From the NCBI GenBank assembly GCA_017434895.1, contig JAFSGB010000026.1, positions 30,777-94,776 on the forward strand: a stretch of DNA of 64,000 nt, in the 5' to 3' direction. The notes beneath the pieces were generated by a model that did not search any database, was not told the DNA's origin, and saw only the letters and a program-made list of their open reading frames with translations. The stretch's first letter is position 1, and each line of letters starts with the position of its first letter. The stretch comes from Clostridia bacterium. GTDB taxonomy: Bacteria > Bacillota > Clostridia > Oscillospirales > Acutalibacteraceae. Made by a program: the position numbers and the translations under genes. This document shows positions 35,291 to 44,026 of the stretch, piece by piece.

Positions 35291-36162
35291 AAATTATCAC
35301 CTAAAACCGCGTTAAAAACAGTGTCAACAGCGTTCTCACTAATATTACACTTTAATTTAAAAATAGGTACGGCATTAAACAATTCATTGATTATTCCAAC
35401 AGTTTTTTTGCCAATATCTGAATCGTGATATGGGTTTGGCAGCTGCTTGGTCAAAAACAAGACACTGCTCACCGCATCCATTCTTTCAATACTGCACTCA
35501 GTATCCCGTTCGAGACATACTATGGCAGAAAGCGGCACACAGATATTGGAATTAATATGCGTTTTCCCGCTCCAAGGGGTGCCGTATAGGTATGGCTCAC
35601 CGTCAATAAAACGGATGGCGGGCTTATCGTCATTAAGGGTCACTACCATATCACTAAATTTTTTATGCCAAAGCTCTGTGTGGGTTGATTTGCCGGTCCC
35701 CGAAGGTGCCGTAAAAACAATACCTTTGTTTTCATAAGCAATGGCGGAGCTGTGCAACACGGTACCACCCAAAAATGCCAAGCGATTTGAAAACATAAAT
35801 CCCGTAAATATATATTCGAAATCGCAAGCATTAGTACTTAAAAAATTGATATCCCTTTTAATTTCAATCCGCACATCACGGTAGTCAGTAGTATAAAATA
35901 CCGCAAATAGAATTTCCCCGTTTGGGGAGTCTTTTTTATAAAAGCAATTCTTGTTTTCGGCTGTTTTAATCACAAAATAGGTATCAAGTGCTTGAATTAT
36001 CTCACCATTCGGTTGAGACAACTTTTCAAACACAACGGTTTCCATAGACATATCGAGGGGTAAACCGTCATTACAAATATAATTTGAAAATAGCTTTTCA
36101 AAAAAATCAGTATTTGAAGATTTAACTCTAATTCGTAAATCCGCAACCTTAATAGTATTCAT
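35287..36162 (-). CDS. HPr-kinase/PEPCK-like P-loop protein
   Basis: A 291-residue protein with a degenerate N-terminal region and a C-terminal kinase fold: P-loop VFTAPSGTGKSTHTELW, then LNDDKPAIRF and YGTPWSGK. These match the HprK-related proteins found beside PqqD-like genes in lasso-peptide and other RiPP-like loci, where some phosphorylate the peptide. True HprK of Firmicutes has a different N-terminal domain. The ATG at 36162 is chosen over an in-frame TTG at 36171; the Shine-Dalgarno is weak. It overlaps PqqD-like 1 by four bases. The substrate is unknown. Confidence 0.8.
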   Translation of the reverse strand: MNTIKVADLRIRVKSSNTDFFEKLFSNYICNDGLPLDMSMETVVFEKLSQPNGEIIQALDTYFVIKTAENKNCFYKKDSPNGEILFAVFYTTDYRDVRIEIKRDINFLSTNACDFEYIFTGFMFSNRLAFLGGTVLHSSAIAYENKGIVFTAPSGTGKSTHTELWHKKFSDMVVTLNDDKPAIRFIDGEPYLYGTPWSGKTHINSNICVPLSAIVCLERDTECSIERMDAVSSVLFLTKQLPNPYHDSDIGKKTVGIINELFNAVPIFKLKCNISENAVDTVFNAVLGDNL

Positions 36163-36164
36163 TA

Positions 36165-36572
36165 TTACCAATTACCCGGAATAATAGACATACTTGAATA
36201 ATCAATACGGCTTACCGTTGAGCTTGTGGCAGAACTGCTCACCGTACTGCTTGTTGCACTGATTGTTGCACTGCTTGTTGTACTGCTTGTTGTACTGCTT
36301 GTTGTACTGCTCGTTGTAGTGCTTGTTGTACTGCTCGTTTTACTGCTCACATTACTGCTTTGATTAGTATTACCGTTACCTGTAGTTGGAGGCATAAAAT
36401 CATCCTCCGGAATAAGCACAATTTCGGACGAACTTCCATCGGTTGTTACAGTTGGAATCGTATTAGAGGTGCTTGCAGTAGAGGTGGTATTATTCTTTTT
36501 CTTACCGCATGCTGTAAAAAGCAGTGTAATTAATAAAACCGTAATTATTAAAGCAAAAAATCTTAGCCTCAT
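36165..36572 (-). CDS. Lipoprotein with a Ser/Thr repeat tail
   Basis: A 135-residue predicted lipoprotein. The signal peptide ends in a lipobox (LLFTACGKKK; Cys is residue 22). Residues 70-115 are a low-complexity stalk of repeating SSTT units coded by 12-base DNA repeats. AAGGAG precedes the ATG. It is the first gene after the small-peptide terminator and ends just before the kinase-like gene, so it belongs to the PqqD/kinase unit. Such stalks can be glycosylated or cross the wall; no catalytic domain is present. Confidence 0.75.
   Translation of the reverse strand: MRLRFFALIITVLLITLLFTACGKKKNNTTSTASTSNTIPTVTTDGSSSEIVLIPEDDFMPPTTGNGNTNQSSNVSSKTSSTTSTTTSSTTSSTTSSTTSSATISATSSTVSSSATSSTVSRIDYSSMSIIPGNW
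36229..36360 (-). repeat. In-frame 12-base tandem repeats
   Basis: About eleven imperfect copies of TGCTTGTTGTAC (plus-strand reading), coding SSTT on the minus strand. The unit is a multiple of three, so copy-number changes keep the reading frame. Confidence 0.85.
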
Positions 36573-36587
36573 ATTTTTTCTCCTTAG

Positions 36588-36631
36588 AAATAAAATTAAA
36601 ACCTCGGCGAAGAAAGTTCACCGCCGAGGTG
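36588..36631 (-). terminator. Terminator after the 56-residue peptide gene
   Basis: Stem ACCTCGGCG/CGCCGAGGT with a T-rich minus-strand tail. It separates the peptide gene from the lipoprotein, allowing unequal expression. Confidence 0.8.
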
Positions 36632-36645
36632 ATAATTACTTGGAA

Positions 36646-36816
36646 TTAATTAGTATTATTGCCGTCTTGTTCGTTAAGGGCATTCTGGGTTGACCACCAA
36701 TCGTCTTCTATGCTGGTATTCGGTGCTTCGGGAAGGGTAGGCAATCCATCTGTTAAAACCATATCCTTGTCGGCAAATTTTACAACTTCAAGAGATGGTT
36801 TCTCGTAATTAAGCAT
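36646..36816 (-). CDS. 56-residue peptide, possible RiPP precursor
   Basis: ATG at 36816 with AGGAGG eight bases before; TAA at 36646-36648; a terminator follows. The peptide starts MLNYEKPSLEVVKFADKDM, a form common to short Firmicutes leader-like peptides (Y-x-KP-x-x-EV-x-x-F). The C-terminal half is acidic and Trp-containing (SIEDDWWSTQNALNEQD). There is no signal peptide or hydrophobic helix. The neighbours are an HprK-like protein and PqqD-like proteins, so a modified-peptide precursor is plausible. It could also be an independent small cytoplasmic protein. Confidence 0.7.
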   Translation of the reverse strand: MLNYEKPSLEVVKFADKDMVLTDGLPTLPEAPNTSIEDDWWSTQNALNEQDGNNTN

Positions 36817-36861
36817 TATATAACCTCCTAAATGTTAAACTGTTTATCTTGAACAGAAGAA

Positions 36862-39800
36862 TTAATTGTAGAAATCAGAGCCGAAATTCGTATCATCGTC
36901 GATAGTAGCTGGCATGGACGACTCAAGATAATCAGAGTAAATAGTGGCAATATTATTTTTATTTGATGCAATAAATACTATAAACTCGTCGCCGTTAGTA
37001 CCATTTGCCAATTCAGCTTGGTAAGTATCAGACCAACCGATGATTTTATAATCAACAATGTTAACATAATCGGTCATACCACGTTCGCCTAAAGGAGTCA
37101 AGTTACCTTCTTCGCCGTTTTGAACAATAAATCTTGCAATATTCATTGTAATACCGGAAATAGAGCGGATTGCATAACCGCCTGCAACACCGGATAAACC
37201 GTCAGCAGTTTGTTCTCCGAGGGCATTTTCTGCATCAACGTAAGAGTAGTAAACGCGGCCGTCATTAAGAACAACATACGCTCTTGCAATTACACGAACG
37301 CCGTAGTACCTAGAAGGAACTGAAACTGCAGCTGCATAATTTCCGTCAGCCTGTGGCTCATTTTCACCTTGAACCTTTATAACATAATCGCTCATAAATT
37401 CCGGATCAGAATCAAGTGACTGATAGGCATTTAAGAGACTTAAATCTTCCTTCTCGGTAACATACTTGCCAAGATACTGGCTATAGGTAGCAATAACACC
37501 GTGGTCACTAATTTCTATACCCTCTGGCAAATCAGTCGGCAATGAATATCTGAAATAGATATCTCTTGTACCGGCTTCGGTTAATGCCGCAGCATCGGAA
37601 ATTGAAGCACCTAAAAGTTTGGGTGAATAGGTAGCTGAATACTCAAAGTCATAATCGCAACCATTTTCGTTGCTGTAATTAGCAACACCATTTTCGATGT
37701 AATCTAACATAGCGGTGGAAAGTGCGGTTGCACCGGTATCTGAAAGATGCCAGCAAGTGAAATACGAGTTACTATTTACAAAATACGAATCATCCCAATC
37801 AGCAGAAAGGGCTTCAACATCAAAAATGGATAAACCGTATTCGTCAGCAACTGCCTTAATAGCCTCAGAATATACTGCATGAGCTGCTTCGTAATTATTT
37901 TTAGCATTTACAGCAGTTCCGGTAGGCTCGTCAAGAGGTTTATAGGAAGGCAGTGTACAGAGTACTACCTCAGGATTGTTGGGGTTGCTTAGGAACTTGT
38001 TAACCAAATCTGTATAAGCAGATTTGATGTTTTGATAGTCGGCATTAAGTCCGTTCGTGCCATTACGCATTATATCGAAGTTGCCCAGCATAATAAATAC
38101 AACATCCTGCTCGGAAGTCCAAGGAGTAAAGTTTATTACGGTTTGATAATAACGAGCATAGTTATTTTGTAAGAATTGTCGACTTAGAGCATCACTACTA
38201 GTTGAGTGAAGCAATTTTTCAAAGCTGTAGTCGTTATTCTGAGTATAGTAGCTCTCAACTGTGTAGGCAGCATCTAATGAACCCAAGCCGGAAGCTGCAC
38301 TGTTTAATACATTGTCACCATATAGACCGATTAGGGTGCTATCGTCAGCTGTATTTGTAGTTTCCACTGCGGTAAGCATTGTATTGTATTCATCAGCATA
38401 GGCGGACTTGACATAAGCCCTTGCCTCTTTTGAGAGTCTGCGGAAAATATTATATGCATTAGCATTAAGACTTTCGCCGTAAAGATTGATAAAGCTATCA
38501 GCCTCTTTTTGAGGAGTTGAGGTATCGCCCCAATCAGCTTGACGGGCAATTACACCGTCAAGAGTGTTAAGAAGCGGGGTGTTGTACTTAAGATTCACAT
38601 TACCCTTAATAGCTTTGTAGTTGGTTAATTCAGGGCTGAACTTTGTAAAGTCATAAGGAACGGTATTTGCGGGGGTAAGAGAGCTTGCGTTTGACACACC
38701 TAAATCCTCGTAAAAGCTCATTGCATCGGTATTAGGTGTTGTAATTACTGTATCGACAGTATCAATCACTACAGTCTGTGTCTCTGCAAAATTCAATGCA
38801 AGATTGTCAAAATACGTTGGATTAGCGCCATTATAATAAGAATTAGTGAAAGCAAAAATTCTGTTCTCGGGTGCAATGTAAACTCCCGTGGCAAGCATTT
38901 GATCAACGCCGCTGTCATCCGACAAAACTAAATGCAGTTGATTTTCGGCATCATATATAAATTCACAATGCAACCACTTATCACTACCATAGGTAGTCGC
39001 ATTAGCCAAAGCTGCAAGTACACTGATATGGGTACCCATAGCAACGGCAACCGTGTTTTCTGTGTCTTTTGGGAAAGCGGTAGAAGAAATCAAAAGATAG
39101 CACCCACTACTTCTAACAGTAAAGTTAACCAAATAATAATTAGTGCTGTCTATACCGAAAACAACATTGGTAGAAAAACGTCCTACTCTACCAACAGAAA
39201 TGTCAAAGCTACCGGAGGCTAAATATTTACTGTTGGCTGCATATCCGTCAAACACAGATTTTGCAGGTGAATAAAATTCGGACATATTGTAATTTGTAGC
39301 TGTTTTATCTGTTTTAGCCACAGGTAATGCAATTTTACCCACATTATTTTCACCACCCTTAGCCGGTACAAAGGTAGAGTTAGTGGTGCCAACATCATAG
39401 TTGTTAACAATACTGTGTTCTGCTGTAACATTTTCGTGAACGTGAACATTCCATGCATCCTCAGCCACTAATTTATCTGTCTCTGCGTCTTCAAAATCAT
39501 TGAAATAGGTATCTGCTTCCTTCATAACATAATTGCATGTCGTACAGTACTGCGTAATGAAGGCATCAGGATCTTGAATATTTGGTGTATGGGATGCAGT
39601 AGTATCTTCTTTTTCATAATCGCAAACCGAGCAAGCTACTGTATGGCCGTTAGCATCGCAAACATAACCGTCAAATACGTGTGCTTCTGGGGAGATCATA
39701 GCACCGCACCAGTTACATTTGTGACCGTGTTTTGTTTCGGTTGTAACAAAATCACCCGCTTCGTGAGAACACTCTTCAAAGCCTAATGATACATCATCGA

Positions 39801-41421
39801 AATAGGCCACCTTATCATTACCTCTTTTGGCATAAGTAAACGCCAGCATACGCTCGGATGGGGAAAAGGTAGCATCGGTGTATTCAAATGAAGCGGTAAC
39901 AGGAGTTTCCGAAGAATCATATGTATTATACACATCTGTAACAGTTATATTATAATGACCGTCAGCATCGTAACTAAAATCAATCCTTGAGTTAATAACT
40001 GTTTCAATTGTCGCGGTAATTTGCAAATAAGGCTGTTGATTATTAGATACTGTTCCAAAGGCTGTCGTTTCTGTGCCTGCAGCTACTTTGTATATATTGA
40101 AGCACAAATTATTACTATAATTAGTAAATCCAAGGAAATAGTAATATTTCTGTCCTTCTTCGGTTTTTTGACCGAAAATAATTATACTGTTACCGGTATT
40201 TCTTTGACCGTATCTAGCGTTAATATTCATTAAGAAGCTTCCACAGGTGAAAACCCTCGGTCTTTCCATAGAAGCATATTCTGTGTAAACTGCCGTATCG
40301 GGAGAAATAAATTCACCCAAGTTACCTATCGTAAGGGTTTTATCGGTATTTGCAGTGATTGTTCCAAGCTGTAAGACACTATTATCGCTTAGGGTGGTGG
40401 TTTGATGGGTCACAGCAGGATCAGAGTCAGCAATCACAAGTGTTCCGTTTTGATTACCATAATCAAGGTCTTCGTATGCATTGTTAACGAAACTGTAATC
40501 GTCATTACCTTCAAAGTTGAAGGTTTCATACATTATTTCGGGAAGAGCCTCAAAGGTTAAGCTGACATCGTCAAAGTAGTAAGGTACGTCGCCTTGATGA
40601 TAACGATAAGAAAAAGCAAAGGCTCTTTCATTATAAGGAATAGGATTTTCAGATTTAAAGCCTGTAAGTGCATTTCCGTTATACGTTGTAAAGCTTATAT
40701 TAAGGTAGCCCTCATCATCATAATAGAAATTAAATTGTAACCACACATCAGACGCGTTTTCCAATTTTTCCGAAGTAGTACCTGAAGGCATAGCAGAGTA
40801 ATCGAATTTGTGACTATCTGCCGTTAAGACTGCTTCTTGATAGCGAAGAGTGCAGGTGCTACTTTGTCTAATTCCGAAGTTTAAAACGTAAGCTTCTTCA
40901 GCATTTTGGCCGAAAACCCACACAGGTGAAAAACGGCCAACCTGACCTAAGCACACCTTAAAGCTGCCGGAGGTTAAATATTGACCGGCGGCGGCAGTTT
41001 CTTCAAATACCCTAGAATCAGGTGAAACATACTCAGCAACGTCACCAAGGTTATCATCTTTTGAAAGAGTTACGCCTTCTTCTCTCGCTACAACATCGCC
41101 AATTCTGCCTATAGAATAGGTTTCCTGTTCACCAAAAAATTCGGTAATGCCAGTAAATCCAGAACCATCAGTCGTAATAGCCTCATAAGTGAAATTTGGA
41201 GCTGGCGTATACGGTGGTGTAAATGCCGAGCCAACTTCCGGATTTTCCGGATCTACATAATCCGAATCGTAAAAATCGTAAGCGTCACTTTCGTCAAAGT
41301 TAAAGGTATATGTAGTAGAAGCCGGCTCATCAGCTTTGGGAGCAAGCTGAATAGCGGGGAAGGAAACCGCCGTTATTACACATACCAACAGAATTGCGAG
41401 AAGTTTAGAAGATTTTTTCAT
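36862..41421 (-). CDS. Large secreted multidomain protein with an SGNH-hydrolase-like region
   Basis: A 1519-residue exported protein. The signal peptide is residues 1-28 (KLLAILLVCVITAVSFPA). Three related beta-sandwich repeats lie near 35-300, 300-550 and 635-880. A Cys/His zinc-ribbon-like patch (about 550-635; CNWCG, CSVC, CTTC) separates the second and third. Residues 1025-1240 resemble SGNH/GDSL hydrolases (GNFD block and CWHLSDTG), but block I reads GDN instead of GDS. The C-terminal 280 residues are beta-rich, with no sortase motif or S-layer repeat. The ATG at 41421 is preferred to the GTG at 41433. Likely a surface or polysaccharide-binding protein. Confidence 0.75.
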   Translation of the reverse strand: MKKSSKLLAILLVCVITAVSFPAIQLAPKADEPASTTYTFNFDESDAYDFYDSDYVDPENPEVGSAFTPPYTPAPNFTYEAITTDGSGFTGITEFFGEQETYSIGRIGDVVAREEGVTLSKDDNLGDVAEYVSPDSRVFEETAAAGQYLTSGSFKVCLGQVGRFSPVWVFGQNAEEAYVLNFGIRQSSTCTLRYQEAVLTADSHKFDYSAMPSGTTSEKLENASDVWLQFNFYYDDEGYLNISFTTYNGNALTGFKSENPIPYNERAFAFSYRYHQGDVPYYFDDVSLTFEALPEIMYETFNFEGNDDYSFVNNAYEDLDYGNQNGTLVIADSDPAVTHQTTTLSDNSVLQLGTITANTDKTLTIGNLGEFISPDTAVYTEYASMERPRVFTCGSFLMNINARYGQRNTGNSIIIFGQKTEEGQKYYYFLGFTNYSNNLCFNIYKVAAGTETTAFGTVSNNQQPYLQITATIETVINSRIDFSYDADGHYNITVTDVYNTYDSSETPVTASFEYTDATFSPSERMLAFTYAKRGNDKVAYFDDVSLGFEECSHEAGDFVTTETKHGHKCNWCGAMISPEAHVFDGYVCDANGHTVACSVCDYEKEDTTASHTPNIQDPDAFITQYCTTCNYVMKEADTYFNDFEDAETDKLVAEDAWNVHVHENVTAEHSIVNNYDVGTTNSTFVPAKGGENNVGKIALPVAKTDKTATNYNMSEFYSPAKSVFDGYAANSKYLASGSFDISVGRVGRFSTNVVFGIDSTNYYLVNFTVRSSGCYLLISSTAFPKDTENTVAVAMGTHISVLAALANATTYGSDKWLHCEFIYDAENQLHLVLSDDSGVDQMLATGVYIAPENRIFAFTNSYYNGANPTYFDNLALNFAETQTVVIDTVDTVITTPNTDAMSFYEDLGVSNASSLTPANTVPYDFTKFSPELTNYKAIKGNVNLKYNTPLLNTLDGVIARQADWGDTSTPQKEADSFINLYGESLNANAYNIFRRLSKEARAYVKSAYADEYNTMLTAVETTNTADDSTLIGLYGDNVLNSAASGLGSLDAAYTVESYYTQNNDYSFEKLLHSTSSDALSRQFLQNNYARYYQTVINFTPWTSEQDVVFIMLGNFDIMRNGTNGLNADYQNIKSAYTDLVNKFLSNPNNPEVVLCTLPSYKPLDEPTGTAVNAKNNYEAAHAVYSEAIKAVADEYGLSIFDVEALSADWDDSYFVNSNSYFTCWHLSDTGATALSTAMLDYIENGVANYSNENGCDYDFEYSATYSPKLLGASISDAAALTEAGTRDIYFRYSLPTDLPEGIEISDHGVIATYSQYLGKYVTEKEDLSLLNAYQSLDSDPEFMSDYVIKVQGENEPQADGNYAAAVSVPSRYYGVRVIARAYVVLNDGRVYYSYVDAENALGEQTADGLSGVAGGYAIRSISGITMNIARFIVQNGEEGNLTPLGERGMTDYVNIVDYKIIGWSDTYQAELANGTNGDEFIVFIASNKNNIATIYSDYLESSMPATIDDDTNFGSDFYN

Positions 41422-41771
41422 AAATAAAATCACTCCTGTTTTTTGAATTTTTATCTCGTAATTATTATGAATAAAATAAGCTTGTCACCCGTCAGTGGTC
41501 AGATGTCAGAAATCTGTAATTTTTTGTCCGAATTTCATACTGATAAACTTGGTGACAAAGAATTGGAAATTGATGCCAAAATATATGCTTTTAGAACCCT
41601 GTGTTTGGTTTGAAGACAATACATAAAATTTAAAATACGCACAACTACCCTATTCTCTAATATTTTAACTCATTTTCAGTTGATTGTCAACAAGCATTTT
41701 TTTATTTTTTTAACAGAAAACATTTTTAAATTCAGTAATATTGCACAAACAAATAATATCTCCCACTTTTG
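41422..41771. other. Intergenic region, 350 bases
   Basis: AT-rich gap between the large secreted protein and PqqD-like 2. A Shine-Dalgarno for the large gene sits at its low end. No convincing promoter pair, terminator, RNA or ORF was recognised. Confidence 0.6.
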
Positions 41772-42044
41772 TTATTCGTCCTCTATTATTCCGTTTTCTT
41801 TCATGGTTTTTATGAATACGTTTGTATTGCTCAGAGCCGATAATCTCGACATTTTAAATTCTCTTTCCAAAAACTCCGACATTTCTCTCTGAGACACTTC
41901 CCTTTCTGCTACAAGTTGCCAAAGAAATACCGCAATCTCATTTAAAATTATCACACTGTTGAAATTTTTGTGAATTCGGCGGTCGGCAACTATTGTTTGT
42001 CTGTCGGACACAGTTTTTAGCTTAAAGCCTTTTTTAATTTTCAT
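41772..42044 (-). CDS. PqqD-like protein 2
   Basis: A 90-residue PqqD-family protein. The FKLKTVSDRQTIVADRR strands, then VIILNEIAVFLWQLVA and the C-terminal helix (IKTMKENGIIEDE) fit the fold. It is divergent from PqqD-like 1 and is the first gene of the minus-strand group, 350 bases before the large secreted protein. It is probably an accessory domain for the same peptide-linked system, or a remnant of a duplicated one. Confidence 0.72.
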   Translation of the reverse strand: MKIKKGFKLKTVSDRQTIVADRRIHKNFNSVIILNEIAVFLWQLVAEREVSQREMSEFLEREFKMSRLSALSNTNVFIKTMKENGIIEDE

Positions 42045-42092
42045 AAATTATCACCCTTTAATTAATTTGTAATATGTGATTCAAAATAAAAC

Positions 42093-42121
42093 TTGAAAGT
42101 TAAAGAATTTGAGTATATACT
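42093..42121 (+). promoter_or_regulatory. Promoter of the 42151 gene
   Basis: TTGAAA (42093-42098), a 17-base spacer and TATACT (42116-42121). Confidence 0.65.
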
Positions 42122-42150
42122 ATATACAGTATGTTTTTAGGAGTGATTTT

Positions 42151-42687
42151 ATGGCTGACAATTCTTTTGCCTTTGAACAGAATTCCATGGCTACCTATGC
42201 AGAACAAATAGTGGCTATCAAAAAAACGGGCGGTGCAGTTGCCGCAGTTTTCGGTATTTGGCTTTTAGCTTTAGTTTTAATCATTTTGCTTTTATTATTT
42301 AATATTCCCTTAAATCTTTTACTTTGCTTTGGAGTGGCATACGGTGCTTTTTGGCTTACCTGCAGATTTAATGTAGAGTATGAGTATATAATTACCAACG
42401 GAATAGTAGATATTGATAAAATTGTAAACAAAAGCAATCGTAAGCGCGTTATGACCTTTGACCTACGCAATACAACCCGTCTTGAAAAGTACAATCCCGC
42501 CGCTATTATAGGTATTAACCAAAAGGAAATTCTTTTCGCTTGCAACAAGGATGCCAATTCATATTTTATTTCTGTTGACAAGCCGTCAGGCGGAAGTGTT
42601 AATCTGGTTTTTGCACCAAACGAAAAGCTGCAAAAGGAAATTTGCAAAACCGCACCCAGATTTTTAACTAACAATGTTTTCAAGTAA
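42151..42687 (+). CDS. Two-helix membrane protein (DUF6106-like)
   Basis: A 178-residue protein with a pair of transmembrane helices near residues 30-75 (VAAVFGIWLLALVLIILLLL start) and a cytoplasmic beta-rich domain (YEYIITNGIVDIDKIVNKSNRKRV). It resembles small Clostridial proteins called DUF6106, from memory only. AGGAG precedes the ATG at 42151; the longer frame from 42109 starts within the promoter. It overlaps nnrD by 14 bases. Function unknown. Confidence 0.7.
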   Translation: MADNSFAFEQNSMATYAEQIVAIKKTGGAVAAVFGIWLLALVLIILLLLFNIPLNLLLCFGVAYGAFWLTCRFNVEYEYIITNGIVDIDKIVNKSNRKRVMTFDLRNTTRLEKYNPAAIIGINQKEILFACNKDANSYFISVDKPSGGSVNLVFAPNEKLQKEICKTAPRFLTNNVFK

Positions 42688-43519
42688 GCCCGAAATCATA
42701 ACCAAGCCGATTTTTAAAAAGCGTGACCCCAACGCCCACAAAGGAACCTTTGGCACTGCATTGCTTTTTTGCGGAAGCTACGGAATGGCGGGTGCGGCAA
42801 TGCTTTCGGCAAAAGCGGCACTTAGAAGCGGCGTGGGTATTGCAAAATGTGTTTTGCCGAAAAGTATTTACGCTCCCTTCACCTGCTTTTTACCCGAAGC
42901 GGTTTGTGTCCCTACAGACGAAACCGAAAACGGTGCTTTGAAATTTTCGGCTATTGATTTTAAAACCCTTTTGCCAACCTGCAACGCTGTTTTGTTCGGT
43001 TGCGGCAGCGGTAAATGTGAGGATATACAGAAAATATCGGAGTATTTGGTTTTGAACTGTGAAAAGCCCTTAATAATTGATGCAGACGGTATAAATGTAC
43101 TGGCAGAAAGCATAGAATTATTAAAACAAAGTAAAGCTCCGATAATACTTACTCCCCATCCCGCCGAAATGGCAAGGCTTTTAAAGACCGATGCCGAAGC
43201 AGTTGAGGAAAACCGTGCCGAAATTGCACAAAAATTCGCCGCCGAATATAACTGCACCTTGGTTTTAAAGGGTCACGAAACATTGGTTGCCGAACAAAAC
43301 GGCAAGCTGTTTATTAACAAAATCGGCAACGCGGGTATGGCAACGGGTGGCAGTGGTGATGTTTTGGCAGGAATTTTGGTCTCCCTTTGTGCACAAGGTA
43401 TCCTGCCCGAGGTTGCGGCAAGATATTCTGTTTATTTACACGCCTTTGCAGGTGACAAGGCCGCCAAAAAGCGCAGTCAGCACGCACTTATTCCGACTGA
43501 TATAATAGAGGAGCTTTAA
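42674..43519 (+). CDS. nnrD: ADP/ATP-dependent NAD(P)H-hydrate dehydratase
   Basis: A 281-residue carbohydrate-kinase-like YjeF C-terminal domain that repairs hydrated NAD(P)H. The N-terminal KRDPNAHKGTFGTALLFCGS, ILTPHPAEMARLL and the catalytic GMATGGSGDVLAGIL are diagnostic. The epimerase (NnrE) half is not fused; it would be encoded elsewhere. It shares 14 bases with the preceding gene. Confidence 0.92.
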   Translation: MFSSKPEIITKPIFKKRDPNAHKGTFGTALLFCGSYGMAGAAMLSAKAALRSGVGIAKCVLPKSIYAPFTCFLPEAVCVPTDETENGALKFSAIDFKTLLPTCNAVLFGCGSGKCEDIQKISEYLVLNCEKPLIIDADGINVLAESIELLKQSKAPIILTPHPAEMARLLKTDAEAVEENRAEIAQKFAAEYNCTLVLKGHETLVAEQNGKLFINKIGNAGMATGGSGDVLAGILVSLCAQGILPEVAARYSVYLHAFAGDKAAKKRSQHALIPTDIIEEL

Positions 43520-43540
43520 TTTTTAACGAGGTGTTTTATC

Positions 43541-44026
43541 TTGAAAAAATTAATGCTCCTTATTTTTTGTACCTATTTTTGTGTTTTATGCGGTTGCAAT
43601 GATGTTAGTAATGTAATTCCAAATACAAAAAATTTGGCATTTACAGTGGAAAGTAATTTTAAAAACACAGACTATATTTTTTATGCCACCACTGACGGTG
43701 ACGGAACGCTTTCTTTAACAGTAAAAGAGCCTGAAAATATTGAAAACCTAAAGCTAATGTTTTTAGATGGCAGTATTCGGCTTAATTACCTTGAAATAGA
43801 AAAAGAAATCCCCATCGAAAATTTCGAGGGAATTTCACTTTTTAAAATTTTATATGAAGGATTTAAGGCAGAAAAAAGTCTGGAATTTGACGACGATGAA
43901 TATTTCAGCGAATTTAAGGTTGATAACGAAAAATTCAGATTTTACTTTGCCGAAAGCGGTCTGCCGCTTTGCATTAAGGGTGAAAATAAAAAAATATTTT
44001 TTAAAGGGGTAACGGTCATTAAATAG
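43541..44026 (+). CDS. Lipoprotein, LolA/GerS-like fold suspected
   Basis: A 161-residue protein starting from TTG at 43541 with GAGGTG eight bases upstream. The signal peptide ends in a plausible lipobox (CVLCGCND). The mature part is beta-rich with repeated antiparallel strands (LSLTVKEPENIENLKLMFLD; KFRFYFAESGLPLCIKG), reminiscent of the lipoprotein-carrier fold found in the germination lipoprotein GerS. It is convergent with spoIIE, overlapping its end by eight bases. The fold is a guess; the lipoprotein call is stronger. Confidence 0.65.
   Translation: MKKLMLLIFCTYFCVLCGCNDVSNVIPNTKNLAFTVESNFKNTDYIFYATTDGDGTLSLTVKEPENIENLKLMFLDGSIRLNYLEIEKEIPIENFEGISLFKILYEGFKAEKSLEFDDDEYFSEFKVDNEKFRFYFAESGLPLCIKGENKKIFFKGVTVIK

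Noticed and set aside
36229-36360. CRISPR or regulatory repeat
   Set aside because: The 12-base repeats are in frame inside the lipoprotein gene and code SSTT.
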